From Phocoena phocoena (lineage: Eukaryota; Chordata; Mammalia; Artiodactyla; Phocoenidae): a DNA stretch of 64,000 nt. Positions 46,738 to 60,713 of this stretch are shown here, piece by piece (position 1 is the stretch's first letter; every line of letters starts with the position of its first letter). The stretch covers positions 558,001 through 622,000 of the forward strand of contig NC_089222.1 of assembly GCF_963924675.1 (NCBI RefSeq), in the 5' to 3' direction. Position numbers and translations under genes: made by a program. The notes beneath the pieces are model-generated. The model saw only the letters and a list, made by a program, of their open reading frames with translations. It did no database searches and had not been told where the DNA came from.

Positions 46738-48485
46738 TTCGCCAAAAAGTGCGTATGCATTTTTTCCTGAATATATTCAGGAAAAAACGCATACGCCCTT
46801 TTTCGCAAAACAAGCAAGCCTGTAAAGGTAATCTGCACTACAATGAAGTCTAACTGCCCCCTGGGCAAAAGGGCCATCTGAAAAAAGTGTAAAATCCAGA
46901 AAGGTAGGACAGGATATGGAGAACAGGGAGCCTTGTTATGCTGATTGGCAGGATGTAAATTGCCAGCAGCCACCCTGGAGAAGTGTATGGTGTTTCCTGA
47001 AACCCATAAGAAACAAAGCAACACAGCCTATGGCACTTCCACTTATGGTCCAAAAGATTACGGAAATTAAAATCAAAAACAGACAGCCACCCCAATGTTT
47101 GGGACGGCTGTGTTCACAAGAAGCTCGTCTACAGTACCAGGTAAATATCCCAGAAAGCAAAAAATGGATAAAGAAGTTGTGGCACGTACGTACAATGCAA
47201 TATCACTCAGCAATGAAATCTGTGTCATCAGGCCCGTAGCGGCATAGTGAGTGGATGCAGGTACGGTGATTCTACGGGAACTACGTCACACAGAAAAAGA
47301 AACATCATAAGATATCACTAATACACGGAATGTAAACTTGACTACACATGAACTGAATTACAAAACAGAACAGGGTCTCAAATTTAGAAAACCAACTAGT
47401 GCTTGCTTATGGGGAAAGGTGCGTTGGCGTGCTGCATAAAAACCAGAGACTGAAATTAGCACAGATAACATTCCATAAGCCAAATATGTAATAGACAAGA
47501 CCTAGTACTTGCTCCACGAAATGGACTCAACACCACATATTCAACGCCTAGGAATATACCTGACTAGGAAGAATCTTAAAACCCATGGATATATATGTCT
47601 CCGTAAGAGAATCAAGCATGTGTACAGCGCCCGAAACGCAGCAGTGAAAATCCGATAAATCCCATTATCCAAATAAATTTGGGAAACAAAACACAAAGAC
47701 AGTGAAATAGAGAGCAATTCTTAAATAATTCACTCAGGGCATGTGATGCAACAGGGATTGACCACATCTACACCCAGAGCTGGTTGAGACATAAGGCTGG
47801 ACACTTCAGGCTGATAGCATTGGTGAGTTTCGGTGAGGAAATGCAGACCCTTTGAAGTCATACTGCATGGTACCCATTCCATGGGTCCCAACTCTCCAGG
47901 TTCAAGGGATTCTTCCTCCAGCTAAAACATGCATGGGAAACCCAGAGTATCGTCCACCGTGTGATTGGGAAACGATTTAAAATGCATCTCAGTTTTCGTA
48001 TCCTGGTCCTCGGGTTCACCATTCCAGAGGCTTTACTAACACTCTCCCCGCTTGGAGAGTCAGTGCCTTTAACCTACTCTTTGGCTCAGCTTGCAATTTC
48101 TGTGCAAGATGAACAGGAATAGGGAGAACCAATGAGAGACTAGCTGTAGGTGTCTGCACGGGCAAATGTAATGCTCATTGCCCACCAGGAAGAATAATTA
48201 AACAAAGGCTCAGCGTGCCCTGCTGAAAACAGATTAGGGCCTGAAGCAATCCTGCGGTTTTGTGCCCAGCTCACAAGAAAGCGAGTTGAAGAAAGGAGCT
48301 CAGGGGCACTGTAATTCACAAACCTGCAGAGTTATAAATGACAGCTATCCTCCAAAAATATATTGAAGTAAGCCTGCGAAGGGGACTTGAAAGCGTGGCA
48401 GAATTTCAGGAAAACGATTGCAGGGGGTAGACAGGAATTGCCCTGAAAGCATAGGAAAAAAGGCACAACGTCGACAATGATGCAC
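46738..48485 (+). repeat. Monomer B3, subtype I variant with open L1 frame
   Basis: Reads CCAAAAGATTACGG where subtype I has CCTATAGCTTACGG. The usual TAG is gone, and the 107-codon L1-derived frame is open at 46916-47239. The palindrome has several mismatches (CTTCGCC, TTTCGCAAAAC). Confidence 0.86.
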
Positions 48486-50232
48486 TTGGCCAAAAAGGGC
48501 GTATGCGTTTTTTCCTGAATATATTCAGGAATAAAGGCATATGCCCTTTTTGGCCAACCAAGCAAGCCTGTAAAGGAAATCTGCACTACAATGAAGTCTC
48601 ACTGCCCCCCGGGCAAAAGGGCGATCTGAAAAAAGTGTAAAATCCAGAAAGGTAGGACAGGATATGGAGAACAGGGAGCCTTGTTATGCTGATTGGCAGG
48701 ATGTAAATTGCCAGCAGCCACCCTTGAGAAGTGTATGATGTTTCCTGAAACACGTAAGAAACAAAGCAACACAGCCTATGGCACTTCCACTTATGGTCTT
48801 ATAGCTTACGGAAATTAAAATCAAAAACAGACAGCCACCCCAATATTTGGGACGGCTGTGTTCACAAGAAGCTCGTCTACAGTACCAGGTAAATATCCCA
48901 GAAAGCAAAAAATGGATAAAGAAGTTGTGGCACGTACGTGCAATGCAATATCACTCAGCAATGAAATCTGTGTCATCAGTCCCGTAGCGGCATAGTGAGT
49001 GGATGCAGGTACGGTGATTCTACGTGAGCTACGTCACACAGAAAAAGAAACATCATAAGATATCACTAATACACGGAATGTAAACTTGACTACACATGAA
49101 CTGAATTACAAAACAGAACAGGGTCTCAAATTCAGAAAACCAACTAGGGCTTGCTTATGGGGAAAGGTGCCTTGGGGTGCTGCATAAAACCAGAGACTGA
49201 AATTAGCACAGATAACTTTCCATAAGCCAAATATGTAATAGACAAGACCTACGCCTTGCTCAACGAAATGGACCCAACACCACATATTCAACGTCTAGGA
49301 ATATACCTGACTAGGAAGAATCTTAAAACCCATGGATATATATGTCTCCTTAAGAGAATCAAGCGTGTGTACAGCGGCCGAAACGCAGCAGTGAAAATCC
49401 GATAAATCCCATTATCAAAATAAATTTCGAAAACAAAACACAAAGATAGTGAAATAGAGAGCAATTCTTAAATAATTCACTCAGGGCATGTGATGAAACC
49501 GGGATTGACCACATCTACACCCGGAGCTGGTTGAGACATAAGGCTGGACACTTCAGGCTGATAACATTGGTGAGTTTCGGTGAGCAAATGCAGACCCTTT
49601 GAAGTCATACTGCATGGTACCCATTCCATGGGTCCCAACTCTCCAGGTTCAAGGGATTCTTCCTCCAGCTAAAACATGCATGGGAAACCCAGAGTATCGT
49701 CCACCGTGTGATTGGGAAACGATTTAAAATGCATCTCAGTTTTCGTATCCTGGTCCTCGGGTTCACCATTCCAGATGCTTTACTAACACTCTCCCCGCTT
49801 GGAGAGTCAGTGCCTTTAACCTCCTCTTTGGCACAGCTTGCAATTTCTGTGCAAGATGAACAGGAATAGGGAGAACCAATGAGAGATTAGCTGTAGGTGT
49901 CTGCACGGGCAAATGTAACGCTCATTGCCCACCAGGAAGAGGAATGAAACAAAGGCTCAGTGTGCCCTCCTTGAAACAGATTAGGGCCTGAAGCAATCCT
50001 GCAGTTTTGTGCCCAGCTCACAAGAAAGCGAGTTGAAGAAAGGAGCTCAGGGGCACTGTAATTCACAAACCTGCAGAGTTATAAATGACAGCTATCCTCC
50101 AAAAATATATTGAAGTAAGCCTGCGAAGGGGACTTGAAAGCGGGGCAGAATTTCAGGAAAACGATTGCATGGGTTAGACTGGAATTGCCCTGAAAGCATA
50201 GGAAAAGAGGCACAACGTCGACAATGACGCAC
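48486..50232 (+). repeat. Monomer B4, mixed subtype
   Basis: Subtype-I CTTACGG and ATATTTGGG followed by subtype-II GTACCAGG and GTGCAATGC. The exchange point lies within ~50 bp between these sites. Confidence 0.86.
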
Positions 50233-51979
50233 TTGGCCAAAAAGGGCATATGCGTTTTTTCCTGAATATATTCAGGAAAAAACGCATACGCCCATTTTGG
50301 CCAACCAAGCAAGCCTGTAAAGGAAATCTGCACTACAATAAAATCTCACTGCCCCCCCGGGGAAAAGGGCCATCTGAAAAAAGTGTAAAATCCAGAAAGG
50401 TAGGACAGGATATGGAGAACAGGGAGCCTTGTTATGCTGATTGGCAGGATGTAAATTGTGAACAGCCACCCTGGAGAAGTGTATGGTATTTCCTGAAACA
50501 CGTAAGAAATAAAGCAACACAGCCTATGGCAATTGCACTTATGGTCCTATTGCTTAGGGAAATTAAAATCAAAAACAGAGAGCCACCCAAAAGTTTGGGA
50601 CGGCTGTGTTCCCAAGAAGCTCGTCTATAGTACCAGGTAAATATCCCAGAAAGCAAAAAATGGATAAAGAAGTTGTGGCACGTACGTGCAATGCAATATC
50701 ACTCAGCAATGAAATCTGTGTCATCAGGCCCATAGCGGCATAGTGAGTGGATGCAGATACGGTGATTCTACGTGAACTACGTCACACAGAAAAAGAAACA
50801 TCATAAGATATCACTAATACACGGAATGTAAACTTGACTACACATGAACTGAATTACAAAACAGAACAGGGTCTCAAATTTAGAAAACCAACTAGTGCTT
50901 GCTTATGGGGAAAGGTGCCTTGGGGTGCGGCATAAAACCAGAGACTGAAATTAGCACAGATAACATTCCATAAGCCAAATATATAATAGACAAGACCTAC
51001 TCCTTGCTCAACGAAATGGACTCAACAAAACATATTCAACGCCTAGGAATATACCTGACTAGGAAGAATCTTAAAACCCATGGATTTATATGTCTCCGTA
51101 AGAGAATCAAGCGTGTGTACAGCGGCATAAACGTAGCAGTGAACATCCGATAAATCCCATTATCAAAATAAATTTCAATAACAAAACACAAAGACAGTGA
51201 AATAGAGAGCAATTCTTAAATAATTCACTCAGGGCATGTGATGCAACCGGGATTTAACACATCTACACCCAGAGCTGGTTGAGACATAAGGCTGGACACT
51301 TCAGGCTGATAGCATTGGTGAGTTTCGGTGAGCAAATGCAGACCCTTTGAATTCATACTGCATGGTACTCATTCCATGTGTCCCAACTCTCCAGGTTCAA
51401 GGATTCTTCCTCCAGCTAAAACATGCATGGGAAACCCAGAGTATAGTCCACTGTGTGATTGGGAAACGATTTAAAATACATCTCAGTTTTCGTATCCTGG
51501 TCCTCGGGTTCACCATTCCAGATGCTTTACTAACACTCTCCCCGCTTGGAGAGTCAGTGCCTTTAACCTCCTGTTTGGCACAACTTGCAATTTCTGTGCA
51601 AGATGAACAGGAATAAGGAGAACCAATGAGAGACTAGCTGTAGGTGTCTGCACGGGCAAATGTAACGCTCATTGCCCACCAGGAAGAGGAATTACACAAA
51701 GGCTCAGTGTGCCCTACTAGAAACAGATTAGGGCCTGAAGCAATCCTGCGGTTTTGTGCCCAGCTCACAAGAAAGCGAGTTGAAGAAGGGAGCTCAGGGG
51801 CACTGTAATTCACAAACCTGCAGAGTTATAAATGACACCTATCTTCCAAGAGTATGTTGAAGTAAGCCTGCGAAGGGGACTTGAAAGCGGGTCAGAATTT
51901 CAGGAAAACGATTGCAGGGGGTAGACTGGAATTGCCCTGAAAGCATAGGAAAAGAGGCACAACGTCGACAATGATGCAC
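50233..51979 (+). repeat. Monomer B5, subtype II
   Basis: The open frame from the palindrome to a TAG at CGTCTATAGTACC near 50,628 shows that a single base change broke the L1-derived frame. Confidence 0.87.
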
Positions 51980-53727
51980 TTCGCCAAAAAGGGCATATGC
52001 GTTTTTTCCTGAATATATTCAGGAAAAAACGCATACGCCATTTTTGGCCAACCAAGCAAGCCTGTAAAGGAAATCTGCACTACAATGAAATCTCAATGCC
52101 CCCCCGGGCAAAAGGGCCATCTGAAAAAAGTGTAAAATCCAGAAAGGTAGGACAGGATATGGAGAACAGGGAGCCTTGTTATGCTGATTGGCAGGATGTA
52201 AATTGCCAACAGCCACCATGGAGAAGTGTATGGTGTTTCCTGAAACACGTAAGAAATAAAGCAACACAGCCTATGGCAATTGCACTTATGGTCCTATTGC
52301 TTAGGGAAATTAAAATCAAAAACAGAGAGCCACCCCAAAGTTTGGGACGGCTGTGTTCCCAAGAAGCTCGTCTACAATACCAGGTAAATATCCCAGAAAG
52401 CAAAAAATGGATAAAGAAGTTGTGGCACGTACGTGCAATGCAGTATCACTCAGCAACGAAATCTGTGTCATCAGGCCCGTAGCGGCATAGTTAGTGGATG
52501 CAGGTAGGGTGATTCTACGTGAACTACGTCACACAGAAAAAGAAACATCATAAGATATCACTAATACACGGAATGTAAACTTGACTACACATGAACTGAA
52601 TTACAAAACAGAACAGGGTCTCAAATTTAGAAAACCAACTAGTGCTTGCTTATGTGGAAAGGTGCCTTGGGGTGCTGCATAAAACCAGAGACTGAAATTA
52701 GCACAGATAACATTCCATAAGCCAAATATGTAATAGACAAGACCTACTCCTTGCTCAACGAAATGGACTCAACACCACATATTCAACGCCTAGGAATATA
52801 CCTGACTAGGAAGAATCTTAAAACCCATGGATATATATGTCTCCGTAAGAGAATCAAGCATGTGTACAGCGCCCGAAACGCAGCAGTGAAAATCCGATAA
52901 ATCCCATTATCAAAATAAATTTGGGAAACAAAACACAAAGACAGTGAAATAGAGAGCAATTCTTAAATAATTCACTCAGGGCATGTGATGCAACCGGGAT
53001 TGACCACATCTACATCCAGAGCTGGTTGAGAAATAAGTCTGGACACTTCAGGCTGATAGCATTTGTGAGGTTCGGTGAGCAAATGCAGACCCTTTGAAGT
53101 CATACTGCATGGTACCCATTCCATGGGTCCCAACACTCCAGGTTCAAGGGATTCTTCCTCCAGCTAAAACATGCATGGGAAACCCAGAGTATCGTCCACC
53201 TTGTGATTGGGAAACGATTTAAAATGCATCTCAGTTTTCGTATCCTGGTCCTCGGGTTCACCATTCCAGATGCTTTACTAACACTCTCCCCGCTTGGAGA
53301 GTCAGTGCCTTTAATCTCCTCTTTGGCACAGCTTGCAATTTCTGTGCAAGATGAACAGGAATAGGGAGAACCAATGAGAGACTAGCTGTAGGTGTCTGCA
53401 CGGGCAAATGTAACGCTCATTTCCCACCAGGAAGAGGAATTATCCAAAGGCTCAGCGTGCCCTGCTGGAAACAGATTAGTGCCTGAAGCAATCCTGCGGT
53501 TTTGTGCCCAGCTCACAAGAAAGCGAGTTGAAGAAAGGAGCTCAGGGGCACTGTAATTCACAAACCTGCAGAGTTATAAATGACAGCTATCTTCCAAGAG
53601 TATGTTGAAGTAAGCCTGCGAAGGGGACTTGAAAGCGGGGCAGAATTTCAGGAAAACGATTGCAGGGGGTAGACTGGAATTGCCCTGAAAGCATAGGAAA
53701 AGAGGCACAACGTCGACAATGATGCAC
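51980..53727 (+). repeat. Monomer B6, subtype II, longest open frame
   Basis: An uninterrupted 161-codon frame (51997-52482) runs from inside the palindrome through the whole ORF2-derived segment. It reads the palindrome arm as MRFFLNIFRKK and then enters the L1-like part, so it is a fusion created by the repeat structure and not an ancestral L1 start. Confidence 0.87.
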
Positions 53728-55474
53728 TTGGCCAAAAAGGGCGTATGCGTTTTTTCCTGAATATATTCAGGAAAAAACGCATATGCACTTTTTGGCCAAC
53801 CAAGCAAGCCTGTAAAGGAAATCTGCACTACAATGAAGTCTCACTGCCCTGCTGGCAAAAGGGCCATCTGAAAAAAGTCTAAAATCCAGAAAGGTAGGAC
53901 AGGATATGAAGAACAGGGAGCCTTGTTATGCAGATTGGGAGGATGTAAATTGCCAACAGCCACCCTGGAGAAGTGTATGGTGTTTCCTGAAACACGTAAG
54001 AAATAAAGGAACACAGCCTATGGCAATTGCACTTATGGTCCTCTTGCCTACGGAAATTAAAATCAATAACAGAGATCCACCCCAAACTTTGGGACGGCTG
54101 TGTTCCCAAGAAGCTCGTCTACAGTACCAGGTAAATATCCCAGAAAGCAAAAAATGGATAAAGTAGTTGTGGCACGTACGTGCAATGCAATATCACTCAG
54201 CAATGAAATCTGTGTCATCAGGCCCGTAGCGGCATAGTGAGTGGATGCAGGTACGGTGATTCTACGTGAACTACGTCACACAGAAAAAGAAACATCATAA
54301 GATATCACTAATACACGGAATGTAAATTTAACTACACATGAACTGAATTACAAAACAGAACAGGGTCTCAAATTTTGAAAACCAACTAGTGCTTGCTTAT
54401 GGGCAAATGCGTGTTGGGATGCTGCATAAAACCAGAGAGTGAAATTAGCTCAGATAACTTTCCATAAGCCAAATATATAATAGACAAGACCTACCCCTTG
54501 CTCAACGAAATGGACTCAACACCACATATTCAACGCCTAGGAATATACCTGACTAGGAAGAATCTTAAAACCCATGGATGTATATGTCTCCGTAAGAGAA
54601 TCAAGCGTGTGTACAGCGGCCGAAACGCAGCAGTGAAAATCCGATAAATCCCATTATCAAAATAAATTCCGAAAACAAAACACAAAGACAGTGAAATAGA
54701 GAGCAATTCTTAAATAATTCACTCAGGGCATGTGATGCAACCGGGATTGACCACATCTACACCCAGAGCTGGTTGAGACATAAGGCTGGACACTTCAGGC
54801 TGATAGCATTGGTGAGTTTCGGTGAGCAAATGCAGACCCTTTGCAGTCATACTGCATGGTACCCATTCCATGGAACCCAACTCTTCAGGTTCAAGGGATT
54901 CTTCCTCCAGCTAAAACATGCATGGGAAACCCACAGTATGGTCCACCGTGTGATTGGCAAACGATTTAAAATGCATCTCAGTTTTCGTATCCTGGTCCTC
55001 GGGTTCACCATTCCAGATGCTTTACTAACACTCTCCCCGCTTGAAGAGTCAGTGCCTTTAACATCCTGTTTAGCACAGCTTGCAATTTCTGTGCAAGATG
55101 AACAGGACTAGGGAGAACCAATGAGAGACTAGCTGTAGGTGTCTGCACGGGCAAATGAAACGCTCATTTCCCATCAGGAAGAGGAATTAACCAAAGGCTC
55201 AGCGTGCCCTGCCGGAAACAGATTAAGGCCTGAAGCAATCCTGCGGTTTTGTGCCCAGCTCACAAGAAAGCGAGTTGAAGAAAGGAGCTCAGGGGCACTG
55301 TAATTCACAAACCTGCAGAGTTATAAATGACAGCTATCCTCCAAAAATATATTGAAGTAAGCCTGCGAAGGGGACTTGAAAGCGGGGCAGAATTTCAGGA
55401 AAACGATTGCAGGGGGTAGACTAGAATTGCCCTGAAAGCATAGGAAAAGATGGAGAACGTCGACAATCATGCAC
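53728..55474 (+). repeat. Monomer B7, subtype II-like with private changes
   Basis: Reads CCTCTTGCCTACGG and CAAACTTTGGG. The L1-derived frame ends at TAG in AAAGTAGTTG near 54,163. The right arm of the palindrome is altered (CATATGCACTT). Confidence 0.86.
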
Positions 55475-57221
55475 TTGGCCAAAAAGGGCGTATGCGTTTT
55501 TTCCTGAATATATTCAGGAAAAAACGCATACGCCCTTTTTGGCCAACCAAGCAAGCCTGTAAAGGAAATCTGCACTACAATGAAGTCTCACTGCCCCCCG
55601 GGCAAAAGGGCCATCTGAAAAAAGTGTAAAATCCAGAAAGGTAGGACAGGATATGGAGAACAGGGAGCCTTGTTATGCTGATTGGCAGGATGTAAATTGC
55701 CAGCAGCCACCCTGGAGAAGTGTATGGTGTTTCCTGAAACACGTAAGAAACAAAGCAACACAGCCTATGGCACTTCCACTTATGGTCCTATAGCTTACGG
55801 AAATTAAAATCAAAAACAGACAGCCACCCCAATATTTGGGACGGCTGTGTTCACAAGAAGCTCGTCTACAGTATCAGGTAAATATCCCAGAAAGCAAAAA
55901 ATGGATAAAGAAGTTGTGGCACGTACGTACAATGCAATATCACTCAGCAATGAAATCTGTGTCATCAGGCCCGTAGCGGCATAGTGAGTGGATGCAGGTA
56001 CGGTGATTCTACGTGAACTACGTCACACAGAAAAAGAAACATCATAAGATATCACTAATACACGGAATGTAAACTTGACTACACATGAACTGAATTACAA
56101 AACAGAACAGGGTCTCAAATTTAGAAAACGAACTAGTGCTTGCTTATGGGAAAAGGTGCCTTGGGGTGCTGCATAAAACCAGAGACTGAAATTAGCACAG
56201 ATAACTTCCCATAAGCCAAATATGTAATAGACAAGACCTACTCCTTGCTCAACGAAATGGACCCAACACCACATATTCAACGCCTAGGAATATACCTGAC
56301 TAGGAAGAATCTTAAAACCCATGGATATATATGTCTCCGTAAGAGAATCAAGCGTGTGTACAGCAGCCGAAACGCAGCAGTGAAAATCCGATAAATCCCA
56401 TTATCAAAATAAATTTCGAAAACAAAACACAAAGACAGTGAAATAGAGAGCAATTCTTAAATAATTCACTCAGGTCATGTGATGCAACCGGGATTTACTA
56501 CATCTACACCCAGAGCTGCTTGAGACATAAGGCTGGACACTTCAGGCTGATAGCATTGGTGAGTTTCGGTGAGCAAATGCAGACCCTTTGAAGTCATACT
56601 GCATGGTACCCATTCCATGGAACCCAACTCTTCAGCTTCAAGGGATTCTTCCTCCAGCTAAAACATGCATGGGAAACCCACAGTATGGTCCACCGTGTGA
56701 TTGGGAAACGATTTAAAATGCATCTCAGTTTTCGTATCCTGGTCCTCGGGTTCACCATTCCAGATGCTTTACTAACACTCTCCCCGCTTGGAGAGTCAGT
56801 GCCTTTAACCTCCTGTTTAGCAGAGCTTGCAATTTCTGTGCAAGATGAACAGGACTAGGGAGAACAAATGAGAGACTAGCTGTAGGTGTCTGCACGGGCA
56901 AATGTAACGCTCATTTCCCACCAGGAAGAGGAATTAACCAAAGGCTCACCGTGCCCTGCCGGAAACAGATTAAGGCCTGAAGCAATCCTGCGGTTTTGTG
57001 CCCAGCTCACAAGAAAGCGAGTTGAAGAAAGGAGCTCAGGGGCACTGTAATGAACAAACCTGCAGAGTTATAAATGACAGCTATCCTCCAAAAATATATT
57101 GAAGTAAGCCTGTGAAGGGGACTTGAAAGCGGGGCAGAATTTCAGGAAAACGATTGCAGGGAGTAGACTAGAATTGCCCTTAAAGCATAGGAAAACATGG
57201 AGAACGTCGACAATCATGCAC
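55475..57221 (+). repeat. Monomer B8, subtype I, perfect palindrome
   Basis: The upstream segments of B8 and B9 share GATGGAGAACGTCGACAATC-type changes (55,449 and 57,196) and the AACAGGACTAGGG variant, so they derive from one recent duplication. Confidence 0.87.
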
Positions 57222-58968
57222 TTGGCCAAAAAGGGCGTATGCGTTTTTTCCTGAATATATTCAGGAAAAAACGCATACGCACTTTTTGGCCAACCAAGCA
57301 AGCCTGTAAAGGAAATCTGCACTACAATGAAGTCTCACTGCCCCACGGGCAAAAGGGCCATCTGAAAAAAGTGTAAAATCCAGAAAGGTAGGACAGGATA
57401 TGGAGAAGAGGGAGCCTTGTTATGCTGATTGGCAGGATGTAAATTGCCAGCAGCCACCCTGAAGAAGTGTATGGTGTTTCCTGAAACACGTAAGAAACAA
57501 AGCAACACAGCCTATGGCACTTCCACTTATGGTCCTATAGCTTACGGAAATTAAAATCAAAAACAGACAGCCACCCCAATATTTGGGACGGCTGTGTTCA
57601 CAAGAAGCTCGTCTACAGTATCAGGTAAATATCCCAGAAAGCAAAAAATGGATAAAGAAGTTGTGGCACGTATGTACAATGCAATATCACTCAGCAATGA
57701 AATCTGTGTCATCAGGCCCGTAGCGGCATAGTGAGTGGATGCAGGTACGGTGATTCTACGGGAACTACGTCACACAGAAAAAGAAACATCATAAGATATC
57801 ACTAATACACGGAATGTAAACTTGACTACACATGAACTGAATTACAAAACAGAACAGGGTCTCAAATTTAGAAAACCAACTAGGGCTTGCTTATGGGGAA
57901 AGGTGCCTTGGGGTGCTGCATAAAACCAGAGACTGAAATTAGCACACATAACATTCCATAAGCCAAATATGTAATAGACAAGACCTACTCCTTGCTCAAC
58001 GAAATGGACTCAACACCACATATTCAACGCCTAGGAATATACCTGACTAGGAAGAATCTTAAAACCCATGGATATATATGTCTCCGTAAGAGAATCAAGC
58101 GTGTGTACAGCGGCCGAAACGCAGCAGTGAATATCCGATAAATCCCATTATCAAAATAAATTTCGAAAACAAAACACAAAGACAGTGAAATAGAGAGCAA
58201 TTCTAAAATAATTCACTCAGGGCATGTGATGCAACCGGGATTGACCACATCTACACCCAGAGCTGGTTGAGACAAAAGGCTGGACACTTCAGGCTGATAG
58301 CATTGGTGAGTTTCGGTGAGCAAATGCAGACCCTTTGAAGTTATACTGCATGGTACCCATTCCATGGGTCCCAACTCTCCAGGTTCAAGGGATTCTTCCT
58401 CCAGCTAAAACATGCATGGGAAACCCAGAGTATCGTCCACCGTGTGATTGGGAAACGATTTAAAATGCATCTCAGTTTTCGTATCCAGGTCCTCGGGTTC
58501 ACCATTCCAGATGCTTTACTAACACTCTCCCCGCTTGGAGAGTCAGTGCCTTTAACCTCCTCTTTGGCACAGCTTGCAATTTCTGTGCAAGATGAACAGG
58601 AATAGGGAGAACCAATGAGAGACTAGCTGTAGTTGTCTGCACGGGCAAATGTAACGCTCATTGCCCACCAGGAAGAGGAATTAATCAAAGGCTCAGTGTG
58701 CCCTGCTGGAAACAGATTAGGGCCTGAAGCAATCCTGCGGTTTTGTGCCCAGCTCACAAGAAAGCGAGTTGAAGAAAGGAGCTCAGGGGCACTGTAATTC
58801 ACAAACCTGCAGAGTTATAAATGACAGCTATCCTCCAAAAGTATATTGAAGTAAGCCTGCGAAGGGGACTTGAAAGCGGGGCAGAATTTCAGGAAAATGA
58901 TTGCATGGGGTAGACTGGAATTGCCCTGAAAGCACAGGAAAAGAGGCACAACGTCGACAATGATGCAC
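57222..58968 (+). repeat. Monomer B9, subtype I; dimer unit 1, first half
   Basis: Shares CGGGAA (57,761), GTGAATATCCG (58,126) and AGTTATACTGC (58,339) with B11 and not with its other neighbours. Confidence 0.88.
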
Positions 58969-60713
58969 TTGGCCAAAAAGGGCGTATGCGTTTTTTCCTG
59001 AATATATTCAGGAAAAAACGCATACGCCATTTTTGGCCAACCAAGCAAGCCTGTAAAGGAAATCTGCACTACAATGAAGTCTCACTGCCCCCCGGGCAGG
59101 AGGGACATCTGAAAAAAGTGAAAAATCCAGAAAGATAGGACAGGATATGGAGAACAGGGAGCCTTGTTATGCTGATTGGCAGGATGTAAATTGCCAACAG
59201 CCACCCTGGAGAAGTGTATGGTGTTTCCTGAAACACGTCAGAAATAAAGCAACACAGCCTATGGCAATTGCACTTATGGTCCTATTCCTTAGGGAAATTA
59301 AAATCAAAAACAGAGAGCCACCCCCAAGTTTGGGACGGCTGTGTTCCCAAGAAGCTCTTCTACAGTACCAGATAAATATCCCAGAAAGCAAAAAATGGAT
59401 AAAGAAGTTGTGGAACGTATGTGCAATGCAGTATCACTCAGCAATGAAATCTGTGTCATCAGGCCCGTAGCGGCATAGTGAGTGGATGCAGGTGCAGTGA
59501 TTCTACGTGAACTACGTCACACAGAAAAAGAAACATCATAAGTTATCACTAATACACGGAATGTAAACTTGACTACACATGGACTGAATTACGAAACAGA
59601 ACAGGGTCTCAAATTAGGAAAACCAACTAGTGCTTGCTTATGGGGAAAGGTGCATTGGGGTGCTGCATAAAACCAGAGACTGAAATTAGCACAGATAACA
59701 TTCCATAAGCCAAATATGTAATAGACAAGACCTAATCCTTGCTCAACGAAATGGACTCAACACCACATATTCAACGCCTAAGAATATCCCTGACTAGGAA
59801 TAATCTTAAAACCCATGTATATCTGTCTCCGTAAGAGAATCAAGCGTGTGTACAGCTGCCGAAACGCAGCAGTGAAAATCCGATAAATCCCATTATCAAA
59901 ATAAATTTCGAAAACAAAACACAAAGACAGTGAAATAGAGAGCAATTCTTAAATAATTCACTCAGGACATGTGATGAAACCGGGATTGACCACATCTACA
60001 CCCAGAGCTGGTTGAGACATAAGGCTGGACACTTCTGGCTGATAGCATTGGTGAGTTTCGGTGAGCAAATGCAGACCCTTTGAAGTCATACTGCATGGTA
60101 CCCATTCCATGGAACCCAACTCTTCAGGTTCAAGGGATTCTTCCTCCAGCTAAAACATGCATGGGAAACCCACAGTATGGTCCACCGTGTGATTGGGAAA
60201 CGATTTAAAATGCATCTCAGTTTTCGTATCCTGGTCTTCGGGTTCACCATTCCAGATGCTTTACTAACACTCTCCCTGCTTGGAGAGTCAGTGCCTTTAA
60301 CCTCCTGTTTAACAGAGCTTGCAATTTCTGTGCAAGATGAACAGGACTAGGGAGAACCAATGAGAGACTAGCTGTAGGTGTCTGCACGGGCAAATGTAAC
60401 GCTCATTTCCCACCAGGAAGAGGAATTAACCAAAGGCTCAGTGTGCCCTGCTGGAAACAGATTAGGGCCTGAAGCAATCCTGTGGTTTTGTACGCAGCTC
60501 ACAAGAAAGCCAGTTGAAGAAAGGAGCTCAGGGGCACTGTAATTCACAAACCTGCAGAGTTATAATTGACAGTTATCCTCCAAAAATATATTGAAGTAAG
60601 CCTGCGAAGGGGACTTGAAAGCGGGGCAGAATTTCAGGAAAACGATTGCAGGGGGTAGACTGGAATTGCCCTGAAAGCATAGGAAAAGAGGCACAACGTC
60701 TACAATGATGCAC
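58969..60713 (+). repeat. Monomer B10, subtype II; dimer unit 1, second half
   Basis: Shares GGGCAGGAGGGACATC, GCAGGTGCAGTG, GTTATCACTAATAC, CATGGACTG, AATATCCCTGAC and CAGGACATGTGATGAAACC with B12. The 107-codon frame is open (59147-59470). Confidence 0.89.
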
